Shown: in pieces, positions 25,660 to 34,836 of the stretch
How the letters are laid out: each line of letters opens with the position of its first letter
Position numbering within the stretch: position 1 is the first letter of the stretch
Translations under genes and position numbers: made by a program
Notes under the pieces: generated by a model
The model's input: only the letters and a program-made list of their open reading frames with translations
What the model was told of the DNA's origin: nothing
The model's database searches: none
Source: Calditrichota bacterium
GTDB taxonomy: Bacteria; Calditrichota; Calditrichia; Calditrichales; J004
Direction: 5' to 3'
NCBI GenBank assembly: GCA_003696775.1
Contig: RFFS01000144.1
Span: forward strand, 1-40,271
Length of the DNA stretch: 40,271 nucleotides

Positions 25660-26031
25660 ATGAAAACAATACGCACAGACCAGGCCCCGGCACCCATCGG
25701 GCCTTATTCCCAGGCGGTGGAAGCGAACGGGTTTATTTTTCTCTCCGGGCAAATTGCCATTAATCCGCGTGATAACAGCATCCCGGATGATGTGGACGCC
25801 CAGACCCGGCAGGTCATCACAAACATGGTCGCGGTTTTGAAGGCCGCCGGCAGCGATCTGGGCAAGGTGGTTAAAACCACCATATATTTGTCGGACATGA
25901 ATGATTTCAGTCGGGTGAACGCCATCTATGCCGAATATTTTGACCAAAGCAAACCGGCGCGGGCTACCGTGGAAGTGCGCCGTCTTCCCAGGGATGTGCG
26001 CATTGAGATGGATTGTATTGCTGTTAAATGA
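25660..26031 (+). CDS. ridA: RidA family reactive enamine/imine deaminase
   Basis: 123 residues with SD GGGAGG 10 bp upstream of the ATG. The family signature GPYSQAV (14-20), FLSGQI, and PARATVEV with the catalytic Arg101 (equivalent of Arg105) and Glu116 are present. It hydrolyses 2-aminoacrylate and related enamines to keto acids, preventing damage to PLP enzymes; acts in the cytoplasm as a trimer. The stop overlaps the next start (ATGA). Confidence 0.95.
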   Translation: MKTIRTDQAPAPIGPYSQAVEANGFIFLSGQIAINPRDNSIPDDVDAQTRQVITNMVAVLKAAGSDLGKVVKTTIYLSDMNDFSRVNAIYAEYFDQSKPARATVEVRRLPRDVRIEMDCIAVK

Positions 26032-26903
26032 AAGCGGCATTTATTCTCAATCCGGCGGCGGGGCGCGGCAAAGCGCTTCAAATGGAAGCCACCCTTCAAA
26101 ATGAGGCGCAACGTCTGTTTCCCGGCGCGCCGATCGTACGCAGCGCGCGCCCGGGGCATGCCCGAAACCTGGCGGCTCAATTGGGTGGGACGCATGATAC
26201 GGTTATAGCCGTGGGCGGCGACGGCACCATTCATGAGGTGGTGAACGGTTTAATGGAAAATAAGGCCGCGCTGGGCATTGTGCCAGTGGGAACGGGAAAC
26301 GACCTGGTGAAGGCCTTGAATATACCCCGCGATACACAGGCGGCTTTGCAATTAATTCGTAACACTCCGCCGCGTCCGATCGATGTGGGGCGGGTCAATG
26401 ACGGTTATTTTATCAACGGATTGGGTATCGGCTTTGACGCCTGGGTGGTCAAACGAAGCCTGAGTGTCAAAAAGCTGCGCGGGAATTTGGTTTATCTATA
26501 TGCGGTATTGGCTACCTTGGGTTCCTATAGCCACTGCACACTGGAAATTGACATGGACGGGAACCAATCCGGGCAAGACCTGTTTTTAATGACCATTGGC
26601 AACGGCCCTTCACTGGGGGGCGGGTTTAAACTAACTCCGGGGGCACGTCTTGATGACGGCTGGTTTGATATCTGTACGATCCGGAAAATGCATATCCCAA
26701 GAGTGTTAAGGAATTTGCTACGGGTTTACAGGGGAACACATATTCATGATCCGCGTGTGGAGATAAGTCGATGCCGGGAAATCACCGTACGTTCCACCAT
26801 ACCTTTTGCCGCCCACGCCGACGGCGAAGCATTAGGGTATGATTTAACCGAATTGAAAATGTCCGTTTTACCGGGAGCCTTGCATGTGTATTGCAACTAT
26901 TAG
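26028..26903 (+). CDS. Diacylglycerol kinase-like (YegS/DagK) lipid kinase
   Basis: 291 residues: AAFILNPAAGRGKAL at the N-terminus, GGDGTIHEVVNGL (63-75) with the catalytic nucleotide loop, and GIVPVGTGNDLVKAL (83-97). C-terminal beta sandwich typical of the DagK/YegS family ends in AHADGEAL. Likely phosphorylates diacylglycerol or a related lipid at the membrane. Coupled to ridA by an ATGA overlap and overlapping the next gene by 20 bp. Confidence 0.92.
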   Translation: MKAAFILNPAAGRGKALQMEATLQNEAQRLFPGAPIVRSARPGHARNLAAQLGGTHDTVIAVGGDGTIHEVVNGLMENKAALGIVPVGTGNDLVKALNIPRDTQAALQLIRNTPPRPIDVGRVNDGYFINGLGIGFDAWVVKRSLSVKKLRGNLVYLYAVLATLGSYSHCTLEIDMDGNQSGQDLFLMTIGNGPSLGGGFKLTPGARLDDGWFDICTIRKMHIPRVLRNLLRVYRGTHIHDPRVEISRCREITVRSTIPFAAHADGEALGYDLTELKMSVLPGALHVYCNY

Positions 26904-27603
26904 AAAAGGTTTGATTTTACTTTGTGTGCTTGGGAGCACCGTTGTAAACGGACAAAACGCACCGGCAAGCCCGCCAGTCGGTTATACATGGCAATGGAGT
27001 GATGTGGTACCGGGTGTGGCCCAGCTTCATCAGGAACGATTTGTAAAAGCGGCCGTGTTTTATGGTGGCGCGGCCTGGATTTATGCCAACGCCGCCAATT
27101 ATTATTACCGCTTCACGCAATACGGATACAACCGGGACTTAACCGCTTTCCGCCAAACCCTAGCCTGGGGGGCGGCGTGGCATGGTTTGGCTTTACTGGA
27201 TGGCTGGTATTACGGCCGTCGTTATAAGCCGGTCAAACGGACGCTGTTCTCCGATAAACCGTTGAAATCGCCCTGGGGCGCTGCGCTGCGTTCCCTCTTT
27301 TTCCCCGGTTGGGGGCAATGGTATAACGATGCCCCTTACAAATCGGCCTTCTATTTCACCCTTACGGCGACCATCGCCTATACTGTTTATCACAACGACC
27401 GGTTGTATCGGCAAACCGGCGCATACAGTTACAAAGATCAACGCACACGTTATTACTGGTATCTCGGTCTGGACTATCTGCTGATGGTTTTGGACGCGCA
27501 GGTGGACGCCTGGCTTTATAAGTTTGATGAAGTGACACGTTGGAGCTTGGGGCCGCATCCGCAAAACGGCGCCCTTATGTTTCGGATGGAGGTGACCTTT
27601 TGA
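26884..27603 (+). CDS. DUF5683 family membrane protein
   Basis: 239 residues. The ATG at 26884 overlaps the kinase gene by 20 bp; it gives a signal-like N-terminus (GLILLCVLGSTVVNG). The core LKSPWGAALRSLFFPGWGQW is the family signature (PGxGQxYN) and a hydrophobic segment follows (SAFYFTLTATIAYTVY). DUF5683 proteins are common in the FCB group, of unknown function, probably in the envelope. The C-terminal RMEVTF resembles an outer-membrane final strand. Confidence 0.8.
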   Translation: MCIATIRKGLILLCVLGSTVVNGQNAPASPPVGYTWQWSDVVPGVAQLHQERFVKAAVFYGGAAWIYANAANYYYRFTQYGYNRDLTAFRQTLAWGAAWHGLALLDGWYYGRRYKPVKRTLFSDKPLKSPWGAALRSLFFPGWGQWYNDAPYKSAFYFTLTATIAYTVYHNDRLYRQTGAYSYKDQRTRYYWYLGLDYLLMVLDAQVDAWLYKFDEVTRWSLGPHPQNGALMFRMEVTF

Positions 27604-27950
27604 AACGCATTGTGTTGGTGGTGATGCTTTGCGCGCTATGGGCGCGGGCGGGCGTTCCTTTTTCCTTATCAGACAGCAGCCGGACGGTAAGTTACCACGA
27701 CTCCTTTTGGGCAAAAGACAAAGCGCAGCACGCCGTGGGAAGCTTTTTTCTGACCGGATTGGGCATACAGTCCATGAAGCGCCTGGGTCTGTCCGATAGC
27801 AAAGCGCGTATCTGGTCGGTTTCCGTTACTTTAAGTATTGGTCTGGGTAAGGAAATCCGAGACAGCCGCCAAAAGAACAACATCTTTTCCGTTCCCGATT
27901 TAATCGCCGATGTACTGGGGATCGGCCTGGCGTTATGGGTGGTGCGCTGA
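27600..27950 (+). CDS. YfiM/DUF2279-like small membrane protein (TTG start)
   Basis: 116 residues beginning TTG at 27600, which overlaps the previous stop (TTGA) and yields a signal sequence (KRIVLVVMLCALWARAG). The 5' open frame back to 27540 lies inside the previous gene and is unlikely to be used. Core motifs DKAQHAVGSFFLTG, GLGKEIRDS and SVPDLIADVLGIG match YfiM/DUF2279 proteins, which are predicted membrane or lipoproteins of unknown function. Coupled to the DUF5683 gene. Confidence 0.75.
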   Translation: MKRIVLVVMLCALWARAGVPFSLSDSSRTVSYHDSFWAKDKAQHAVGSFFLTGLGIQSMKRLGLSDSKARIWSVSVTLSIGLGKEIRDSRQKNNIFSVPDLIADVLGIGLALWVVR

Positions 27951-28074
27951 GGCCATTTGTTCAAGCCTGCCTATCCGGCCGGGCATTCGGTTCATTTTCA
28001 GATTATTTATGTTAGCTGTTTTTAGGGACAATCCGTATATTAGCGTTTTCACAAAATATACGGAACACTCACAC

Positions 28075-29466
28075 ATGCAATACGATTGGGATCGCCCAAG
28101 GGAATTTTGTGGCGTTGTTGGTATTTATGGCGATAAAAACGCTTCTTTTTCCGCATATCTTGCTTTGCACGCCCTGCAACATCGCGGGCAGGAAAGCGCG
28201 GGAATAGCTGTCAGCGATGGTGTTACGGTGCGCAAAAAACTGGGTATGGGGCTCGTCTCCGATGTCTTCGCTGAAAAAGACCTGAAAGAACTGCATGGCC
28301 ATATCGGTATCGGGCATAATCGTTATTCCACCACCGGCGCTTCCGCCGAGTTGAACATACAACCGATTGTTGTCCGTTATAAGGACGGCGCCCTGGGCGT
28401 GGGCCATAACGGCAACCTGACCAATTCCCAAACCCTGCGCCGTAAGCTGGAAGCACGGGGTTCCATATTTCAAACCACATCCGATAGTGAAGTGATCCTT
28501 CATCTCGTTGCCAAATCCCTGGAAGAATCGCTGATAGATAAAATCAAGGACGCGGTGCGCCAGATTGAAGGCGCTTTCAGTCTGGTGTTCATAACCAACG
28601 ATAAATTAATTGTGGTGCGCGATCCTAACGGGTTCCGGCCGTTGGCGCTGGGTCGTCTTGGAAAAGGCTATATCGTCGCTTCGGAAACGGCGGCTTTCGA
28701 TTTGCTGGGCGCCAAATATATCCGTGATGTGGAAAAAGGAGAAATGATCGTCTTTGATAATAACGGCATGCAGAGCTATCATCCATTTCCCAAATGCACG
28801 CCGGCCCATTGTGTTTTTGAGTTTGTCTATTTTTCCCGCCCGGATAGCCGGATTTTCGGCGACTATGTGGACAAAACCCGCCGCAAACTCGGTAAAAATC
28901 TGGCCCTGGAAGATAAGGAAACGGATGCGGATATCGTTATATCCGTTCCGGACAGCAGCAATACCACCGCCCTGGGCTACTCCAGGCGCAGTAATGTGAA
29001 ATTTGAAATCGGTTTAATTCGCAACCATTATGTGGGCCGTACCTTTATCAATCCCACCCAAAGCAAGCGCAGTTCCGATGTGCGGCTGAAATTCAATACC
29101 GTGGGCGGCGTTTTAAAAGACCGTCGCGTGGTGATCGTGGACGATTCCATTGTGCGGGGCACGACCCTCAAAAAACTGGTACAAACCGTACGCGAAGCCG
29201 GCGCCAGGGAAGTGCATTTGCGTATCAGTTCCCCGCCGATCAAGAATCCGTGTTTTTACGGAATGAATTTTCCCACCCACGAAGAGCTGATCGCCAATAA
29301 GCGGGAAGTTGACGAAATTTGCCAATACCTTGGGGCTGATTCCCTGAAATATCTTTCCCTGGAGGGCATGTTAAGCGCTATGCCGTCGGAACAGGGCCAA
29401 ACCTATTGCACCGCCTGCTTCAGCGGTGTTTATCCGCTAAAGGTTAAAGACCTGGAAGAAACCTGA
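28075..29466 (+). CDS. purF: Amidophosphoribosyltransferase PurF (Fe-S type)
   Basis: 463 residues from the ATG at 28075; the frame stays open to 27910 but that part is not conserved. The first 11 residues form a propeptide ending before Cys12 (FCGVVGIYG), the catalytic nucleophile after cleavage. Glutaminase domain to about 235 (HRGQESAGI, GHNRYSTTG), then the phosphoribosyltransferase domain with VIVDDSIVRGTT. Cysteines in PAHCVFEF, NPCFYG and YCTAC fit the 4Fe-4S ligands of the Bacillus-type enzyme. It makes 5-phosphoribosylamine from PRPP and glutamine, first step of purine synthesis. The upstream 124 bp hold the promoter; no purine riboswitch was identified. Confidence 0.97.
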   Translation: MQYDWDRPREFCGVVGIYGDKNASFSAYLALHALQHRGQESAGIAVSDGVTVRKKLGMGLVSDVFAEKDLKELHGHIGIGHNRYSTTGASAELNIQPIVVRYKDGALGVGHNGNLTNSQTLRRKLEARGSIFQTTSDSEVILHLVAKSLEESLIDKIKDAVRQIEGAFSLVFITNDKLIVVRDPNGFRPLALGRLGKGYIVASETAAFDLLGAKYIRDVEKGEMIVFDNNGMQSYHPFPKCTPAHCVFEFVYFSRPDSRIFGDYVDKTRRKLGKNLALEDKETDADIVISVPDSSNTTALGYSRRSNVKFEIGLIRNHYVGRTFINPTQSKRSSDVRLKFNTVGGVLKDRRVVIVDDSIVRGTTLKKLVQTVREAGAREVHLRISSPPIKNPCFYGMNFPTHEELIANKREVDEICQYLGADSLKYLSLEGMLSAMPSEQGQTYCTACFSGVYPLKVKDLEET

Positions 29467-29469
29467 TTC

Positions 29470-30420
29470 ATGGATATGCCCTCCCGTCGTCATCCGGCTG
29501 ATTTGTTTTTTGTTTTACGTCCCATGCTTTTTTTTCCCGGCTGGTCCACCATGCTGGCCGGTTACTTCATTTTATGGAAAAACAATTTTTACTTCCCAGA
29601 ACTTTGGCCCGCTACCCAAACCTGGATGACGCTTGCACTCCTTTTTGTAACTTTCGGCGCCGCCATGGGCGCTTCTTTTTTGCTGAATCAACTGCGGGAC
29701 ATCGACAGCGATAAGGAAAACGGTAAACTCTTTTTTCTAAGCGAGGGCATATTGTCGGTTCGGTTATTATATGTGGAAACAGTCGTGCTTCTGCTTATCA
29801 GTCTGGCCGGATTTTACATAAATCTGTCCGTTGGACTTATGCTGATGCTGTTTATTCTCATTACGGGATATTTGTATAATTTCGCTCCGTTCCGCATGAA
29901 AGATCATCTGTGGGGCAGCATCGTCGCCAATATCCTGATGGGCGGCCTGGCCTTTGCCATAGGCTGGCTGGCGCGCTATCCGTATGATACGCGGCTATTC
30001 ACGGATGCCTTACCGTATCTGATTTTTAACACCGTGCTGTATCTTTACACGACATTGCCGGACAGGGCAGGGGACGCGCGTGTCGATAAAAAAACACCGG
30101 CCGTGGTCTGGGGCAGGGATAAGGTAATACGGCGCTCTTTATTTTTATATGGCCTGGGAATGGTTTTTGCCTGGGGACTGCATGACTTCACCGCATTGTT
30201 GATATATCTGCTGACCCTGCCGTTGCTTTTACCTCTCATAAAGGAACCATTGGTCAGTCATACCCTGAAAGCGACAAAATTCGGTATTTTCTTTTTTGCC
30301 TTACTGATTTGTTTCAAATGGCCGTGGTACCTAATTTTAATGATTGCGCTTTTTGGCATCACAAAATATTATTTCAGAAAACGATTTAATTTTGATTACC
30401 CCAATTTTAAAGGACAGTAA
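29470..30420 (+). CDS. UbiA family prenyltransferase
   Basis: 316 residues with about nine transmembrane helices. The first Asp-rich motif is NQLRDIDSDKENGK (73-86) and the second DRAGDARVDKKTPA, both of which bind Mg-prenyl diphosphate. It transfers a polyprenyl chain to an aromatic or other acceptor in the inner membrane; MenA/MqnP, UbiA and archaeol-type relatives all share this pattern, so the acceptor cannot be set. A MqnA-like gene elsewhere in the window suggests a quinone role as one possibility. It lies 3 bp after purF and abuts ftsY. Confidence 0.85.
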   Translation: MDMPSRRHPADLFFVLRPMLFFPGWSTMLAGYFILWKNNFYFPELWPATQTWMTLALLFVTFGAAMGASFLLNQLRDIDSDKENGKLFFLSEGILSVRLLYVETVVLLLISLAGFYINLSVGLMLMLFILITGYLYNFAPFRMKDHLWGSIVANILMGGLAFAIGWLARYPYDTRLFTDALPYLIFNTVLYLYTTLPDRAGDARVDKKTPAVVWGRDKVIRRSLFLYGLGMVFAWGLHDFTALLIYLLTLPLLLPLIKEPLVSHTLKATKFGIFFFALLICFKWPWYLILMIALFGITKYYFRKRFNFDYPNFKGQ

Positions 30421-31325
30421 TGTTTGGTAAACTGAAAAAAGGACTCAGCAAAACCCGTGGCGGCGTATTCGGTAAAATCAACCGAATTTTAACCGCCAAA
30501 CGTAAGATAGATGATGATTTGCTGGATGAACTGGAAGAGTTGTTAATAACCGCCGATGTGGGCGTGAGCGCCACGTTGGATATGATCGAAAATATCCGTC
30601 AAAAAGTACGTAAGGAAAAATACGAGACCACGGAAGAACTCAACCGGTTGATAATCGAAGCGGTACGCGAGGAACTGACCTTTGACGAACCGCCGATCCC
30701 GGACAGCAAACCCTATGTGATTTTGATGATCGGGGTGAACGGAACGGGTAAAACCACCTCCACGGCCAAGCTGGCCCACTATTACAAGCAACAGGGAAAA
30801 GATGTGTTGTTGGCGGCGGCAGATACTTTTCGCGCGGCAGCCATCGATCAACTGGCTACCTGGGGGGAGCGCCTTGGGGTACGCGTGATACGCCACCAGG
30901 CCCATTCCGATCCTGCGGCAGTGGTATTTGACGCCTGTGCCTCGGCCGTGGCTTCCCATGCCGATGTGCTCATCATCGACACGGCCGGCCGACTGCACAA
31001 TAAGGTCAACCTGATGAACGAATTGGAGAAGATCAACCGGGTCATCAGCCGGCAAATTCCGGATGCCCCGCACGAAGTGATTCTTGTACTGGATGCAGGT
31101 AATGGTCAAAACGCGGTTCAGCAGGCCAGGGAATTTATCAAAGTGGCCAAAGTGAATGCCTTATTTTTATCCAAACTGGACGGCACGGCCAAGGGGGGCG
31201 TTGTGTTGGGTATTAAAAAGGAATTGGGTATTCCCGTGCGTTATATCGGCGTGGGGGAACAGGTTGACGACATGGAACGGTTTGACGCCGGCGCATTTGT
31301 GGAAGGATTGTTCGAAAAAGAATGA
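30420..31325 (+). CDS. ftsY: Signal recognition particle receptor FtsY
   Basis: 301 residues comprising the NG domains only; the long acidic A domain is absent, as in many short FtsYs. N domain about 1-95, then the G domain with G1 GVNGTGKTT (105-113), DTFRAAAIDQLATW, DTAGRLHNKVNLMNEL (G3 region) and SKLDGTAKGGVVLG (G4). It docks ribosome-SRP complexes at the membrane in a GTP-dependent way. Start and the UbiA stop share a base (TAATG); the rimO start overlaps its end by 4 bp. Confidence 0.97.
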   Translation: MFGKLKKGLSKTRGGVFGKINRILTAKRKIDDDLLDELEELLITADVGVSATLDMIENIRQKVRKEKYETTEELNRLIIEAVREELTFDEPPIPDSKPYVILMIGVNGTGKTTSTAKLAHYYKQQGKDVLLAAADTFRAAAIDQLATWGERLGVRVIRHQAHSDPAAVVFDACASAVASHADVLIIDTAGRLHNKVNLMNELEKINRVISRQIPDAPHEVILVLDAGNGQNAVQQAREFIKVAKVNALFLSKLDGTAKGGVVLGIKKELGIPVRYIGVGEQVDDMERFDAGAFVEGLFEKE

Positions 31326-32623
31326 AAAAAGTACATATTACCACGCTGGGTTGCTCCAAAAACCTGGTGGACAGCGAAGTGTTGCAAGGCCAGTTGGAAG
31401 CCCATGAATTTCAGGTCATTGACTCGCCCGAAGCTTCCGATTTATTGATCGTCAATACCTGTGGTTTCATCGAAAAAGCCAAGGAAGAATCCATCCAGGC
31501 CATATTCGAAGCGCTGGAACTCAAAAAACAGGACCCGGCCAAAAAAGTGTTTGTTACCGGTTGCCTGTCGGAACGCTATCGCGACGACATTGTCCGCGAA
31601 ATACCCGAGGTGGACGCCATTTTTGGCACGGAAGAATACCGCGCCATTTTAAACGCCCTGGGTAAAAAACACATGGCCGAAGATAATCTCAGCCGGTTAC
31701 GGCGGGTTACAACACCGCGCCATTACGCCTACATGAAAATCAGTGAAGGCTGTAACCATACCTGTGCTTTTTGTGCCATTCCCGGTATTCGCGGAAAACA
31801 CCGCAGCCGTCCCATGGAAGAACTGTTGGCGGAGGCGCAACGCCTGGCCGACGGTGGTGCGCGTGAGCTGATCCTCATCTCTCAGGACACCTCTTATTAC
31901 GGCAAGGATTTATACGGCAAACAACGCATAGCCGAACTGTTGCGCGGACTGGAAAAGATCGACGGTTTACGTTGGATACGTGTACTCTATTGGTATCCCA
32001 CCAACTTCCCGCTGGAAGCGCTCGAGGTGATGCGTGAAAGTGATAAGGTGTTGGCGTATCTCGACATGCCCATCCAGCATGTAAGCGACCGCATGTTGCG
32101 CCGGATGCGCCGCGGCGACACATTGCAATCCCTGGAACGCCTTTATGACAAGATACGACATACCGTTCCGGAGATAACCCTACGCACCACCTTAATCGTC
32201 GGGCATCCCGGTGAAACCAATGCCGATTTCCGGGCGATGTGTGATTTTGTCCGGCGTTTTGAGTTCGACCGGCTGGGCACGTTTACCTATTCCGATGAAG
32301 AAGGCACACCGGCTTTTTCCCAGGACGAAAAAATTGATCCGGCACTGGCCGAAGAGCGGCAGGCGGAAATCATGGAAATTCAAAAAGAAATATCATTAAG
32401 AAAAAATCAAAACTTGATTAACAGCGAACAAATTGTTTTATTAGACGAATATGACATCAACACCGGATACTACAGCGGACGTACATACAGGGATGCGCCC
32501 GAAATTGATAACGAAGTGTTGATACCGCAAAACAGCGCCACGGCCCGGCCCGGTGATTTTGTACGGGTGACGGTGGAAGATGCCGCCGAATATGAACTCT
32601 TCGGTGTGATTAAAAATCGGTAA
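31322..32623 (+). CDS. rimO: Ribosomal protein S12 methylthiotransferase RimO
   Basis: 433 residues. The N-terminal UPF0004 domain has three conserved cysteines (Cys11 in GCSKNLVDSE, Cys47 in NTCGFI, Cys81 in TGCLSERY), and the radical SAM domain has CNHTCAFC (144, 148, 151). A TRAM domain closes the protein (EQIVLLDEYD onward). It adds a methylthio group to Asp88-89 of S12. The HxS and GKHRSR features favour RimO over MiaB. Translationally coupled to ftsY (ATGA). Confidence 0.96.
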   Translation: MKKVHITTLGCSKNLVDSEVLQGQLEAHEFQVIDSPEASDLLIVNTCGFIEKAKEESIQAIFEALELKKQDPAKKVFVTGCLSERYRDDIVREIPEVDAIFGTEEYRAILNALGKKHMAEDNLSRLRRVTTPRHYAYMKISEGCNHTCAFCAIPGIRGKHRSRPMEELLAEAQRLADGGARELILISQDTSYYGKDLYGKQRIAELLRGLEKIDGLRWIRVLYWYPTNFPLEALEVMRESDKVLAYLDMPIQHVSDRMLRRMRRGDTLQSLERLYDKIRHTVPEITLRTTLIVGHPGETNADFRAMCDFVRRFEFDRLGTFTYSDEEGTPAFSQDEKIDPALAEERQAEIMEIQKEISLRKNQNLINSEQIVLLDEYDINTGYYSGRTYRDAPEIDNEVLIPQNSATARPGDFVRVTVEDAAEYELFGVIKNR

Positions 32624-32687
32624 TGAACAATATACCTGTCGGGCGGTTTATAGATCGGACGGCTTACAACCTATTTCCGGGGAAATT

Positions 32688-33968
32688 ATGACACGTTTTC
32701 GCATCTTTATATTGTCCCTATTATGCATCATTCCTTTTGCGCACGCCCAATATTTCGAAGAATCCGGTCTGAGCGGCGTAGGGATTCCTTTTTTTGAGGT
32801 GTCCGTCAATCGTCAGTTCGGCAATGTGGCCGATAAAAGCCATGTGCTGGTTTTTTCCGAAATTCTTTACGATGATCTGACTTTTGTCAAATCCGATACC
32901 ATCGGTTATGATGCCCGGTTTGAGTGGTTGATCGCCGTTTATTCCGACAAAAAGGATATCATTTTTTCCAAAACATTAAATCAAAGAATTAACGTCAGGG
33001 ATTTTGAACAGACCAACAGCCGTACCCAAAAGGTGATCGTTAAAAACAGTGTGGACCTGCCTCCCGGCGAATATGAATTCCTCATTCGGGTCATCGACCT
33101 GAATTCCAATAAATCCGCGCAAAAACGAATTGAAGTAACCATACCCGATTTTGCCGAAAAGGTGTTGAGCATCAGTGATATTTTGTTTGTGCAAAATGTC
33201 CATCTCGATTCCCTGGATCGCATCGTCGATTTTGACCCTGTAACCCGCAATAATTTCACCAATCGCGAGGGCCATTTTTATCTCTATTTTACATTATATT
33301 CCCAGGTAACCGGTAAGCCGGTTCAGGTAGGCTATACATTTGCCAGCGCCAAGCAAAATGTGGATTTCGATTCCACGGCCGTGAAGGTGCTGAAAAAAAA
33401 TTATACCGCTTTTTTACTACGCGTGGACAAAAAGATTTTTACCGAAAACCGTTATAAACTGGAACTGACCGCCGAGGTGGATGAGCATAGTGTCAAACAA
33501 ACCAAAGACCTGACATTCTTTTGGAAAAACGTGCCGGTTTCCAGTGGAGACATCGATCTGGCGCTGCGACAGATGCGCTATATTTTGAGCAGTGATACCC
33601 TTGAAAAATATCTGGCTCTGGATGATGATGCCAAGAAAAAGTTTTTTGAACGATACTGGAAAGAGCGCGATCCGAATCCCGCTACCCGTAAAAACGAGTT
33701 AATGGATGAATATTATAAACGTGTCAATTATGCCAATCAGCAATTTACCGGATTTGGCACGCCCGGCTGGCTCAGCGATCGCGGCCGAATATTTATAAAA
33801 TTCGGCCCGCCCGATGATATCGAACGTCATCCCTTTGAGCTGGACAGTCATCCTTATGAAATCTGGCGGTATTATAACCTTAGAAAAATATTCCTTTTTG
33901 AAGATTATTCCGGTTTTGGCGATTACCGGCTGAACCCCAATTATTCCAATATGGAATGGGAAAACTGA
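32688..33968 (+). CDS. GWxTD domain-containing exported protein
   Basis: 426 residues with a signal peptide (MTRFRIFILSLLCIIPFAHA). The central part is beta-rich; the C-terminal 120 residues hold the GWxTD domain: ERYWKERDPNPATRKNELM, FGTPGWLSDRGRIFIKFGPP, ERHPFELDSHPYEIWRYYN. In this gene the eponymous motif reads GWLSDRG. These proteins occur in Calditrichota, Ignavibacteria and neighbours; the function is unknown, probably in the periplasm. It precedes a two-component system, separated by 148 bp. Confidence 0.9.
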   Translation: MTRFRIFILSLLCIIPFAHAQYFEESGLSGVGIPFFEVSVNRQFGNVADKSHVLVFSEILYDDLTFVKSDTIGYDARFEWLIAVYSDKKDIIFSKTLNQRINVRDFEQTNSRTQKVIVKNSVDLPPGEYEFLIRVIDLNSNKSAQKRIEVTIPDFAEKVLSISDILFVQNVHLDSLDRIVDFDPVTRNNFTNREGHFYLYFTLYSQVTGKPVQVGYTFASAKQNVDFDSTAVKVLKKNYTAFLLRVDKKIFTENRYKLELTAEVDEHSVKQTKDLTFFWKNVPVSSGDIDLALRQMRYILSSDTLEKYLALDDDAKKKFFERYWKERDPNPATRKNELMDEYYKRVNYANQQFTGFGTPGWLSDRGRIFIKFGPPDDIERHPFELDSHPYEIWRYYNLRKIFLFEDYSGFGDYRLNPNYSNMEWEN

Positions 33969-34056
33969 TCCGCGCGGACACTATTAAGCCGGATAACTCT
34001 TGGTGATATTTCCGAAAATGGCCGGATAGGGTATAGCCCCGGATTTATTTTGGATA

Positions 34057-34074
34057 TTGTGATAATCTTGTGAT
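34057..34074 (+). promoter_or_regulatory. Candidate OmpR/PhoB-type operator (direct repeat)
   Basis: TTGTGAT occurs twice, at 34057-34063 and 34068-34074, 11 bp apart, the helical spacing typical of OmpR-family half-sites. It lies 43 bp upstream of the response-regulator gene, so autoregulation is plausible. A promoter could not be set. Confidence 0.4.
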
Positions 34075-34116
34075 TAACCGTTATTACCTTTGCCGTGAAA
34101 AAAACGGGAGAATACC

Positions 34117-34836
34117 ATGAACGATAAAAAAGTTTTAATCATCGAAGACGATCCCGATATCGGCGATTTGCTTGAAATGCATCTGAAAGACCTGCAACTC
34201 AATTTAGATCGGGCCACGGATGGCGAAAACGGCCTGGAAAAGGCGCTGGATAACGAATATGAACTGGTCATTCTGGATTTGATGCTGCCGCGGATGAATG
34301 GCATGGATGTTTGTAAAAAAATTCGTGAAAAGAAAAAAAGCCTGCCCATCCTGATGCTGACCGCCAAATCCGAGGAATTTGACAAGGTGTTGGGTCTGGA
34401 GCTGGGAGCGGATGACTACATTACCAAACCGTTTAGCATTCGCGAATTGCTGGCGCGCATCAAGGCCATCATCCGCCGGGTCAACGCGGTGATAGAAGAA
34501 CAAAACGCCAGCGATGTAAAGGAATTGCAATTTGGCGAGCTGAATCTCAATCTGGAAAAGCGCCGCGTGCAACTGAATGGCGAAGTGGTGGAACTGACCG
34601 CCAAGGAATTTGATTTGTTAGCCCTGTTTGCTTCCAATCCGGGCAAAGCTTACACCCGTGAAAATCTGCTGAATATCGTTTGGGGGTATCAGTTCACCGG
34701 TTATGAGCACACCGTCAATTCCCATATCAACCGGTTGCGAGCCAAAATAGAAAAAGACCCATCCGAGCCGCGTTTTATAAAAACAGTATGGGGCGTGGGC
34801 TATAAATTCGCCGATTATGAGGATTTTGATGAATGA
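34117..34836 (+). CDS. OmpR/PhoB-type response regulator
   Basis: 239 residues. Receiver domain 1-120 with acidic pocket EDD (10-12), phospho-acceptor D54 (VILDLMLPRMNG) and Lys in ITKPFS; winged-helix DNA-binding domain about 135-235 with LTAKEFDLLALFASNPGKAY and FIKTVWGVGYKFADYE. SD GGGAG is 8 bp upstream. It binds as a dimer to direct repeats, one of which may lie just upstream (34057-34074). Its partner kinase is the next gene (ATGA overlap). The signal is unknown. Confidence 0.96.
   Translation: MNDKKVLIIEDDPDIGDLLEMHLKDLQLNLDRATDGENGLEKALDNEYELVILDLMLPRMNGMDVCKKIREKKKSLPILMLTAKSEEFDKVLGLELGADDYITKPFSIRELLARIKAIIRRVNAVIEEQNASDVKELQFGELNLNLEKRRVQLNGEVVELTAKEFDLLALFASNPGKAYTRENLLNIVWGYQFTGYEHTVNSHINRLRAKIEKDPSEPRFIKTVWGVGYKFADYEDFDE

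Noticed and set aside
27910-28074. Longer N-terminus for PurF
   Set aside because: It overlaps the YfiM-like gene and would put 66 residues before the catalytic Cys, whereas an 11-residue propeptide is standard.
30543-31109. 188-codon open frame on the - strand inside ftsY
   Set aside because: Composition and position match a shadow of a highly conserved + strand gene.
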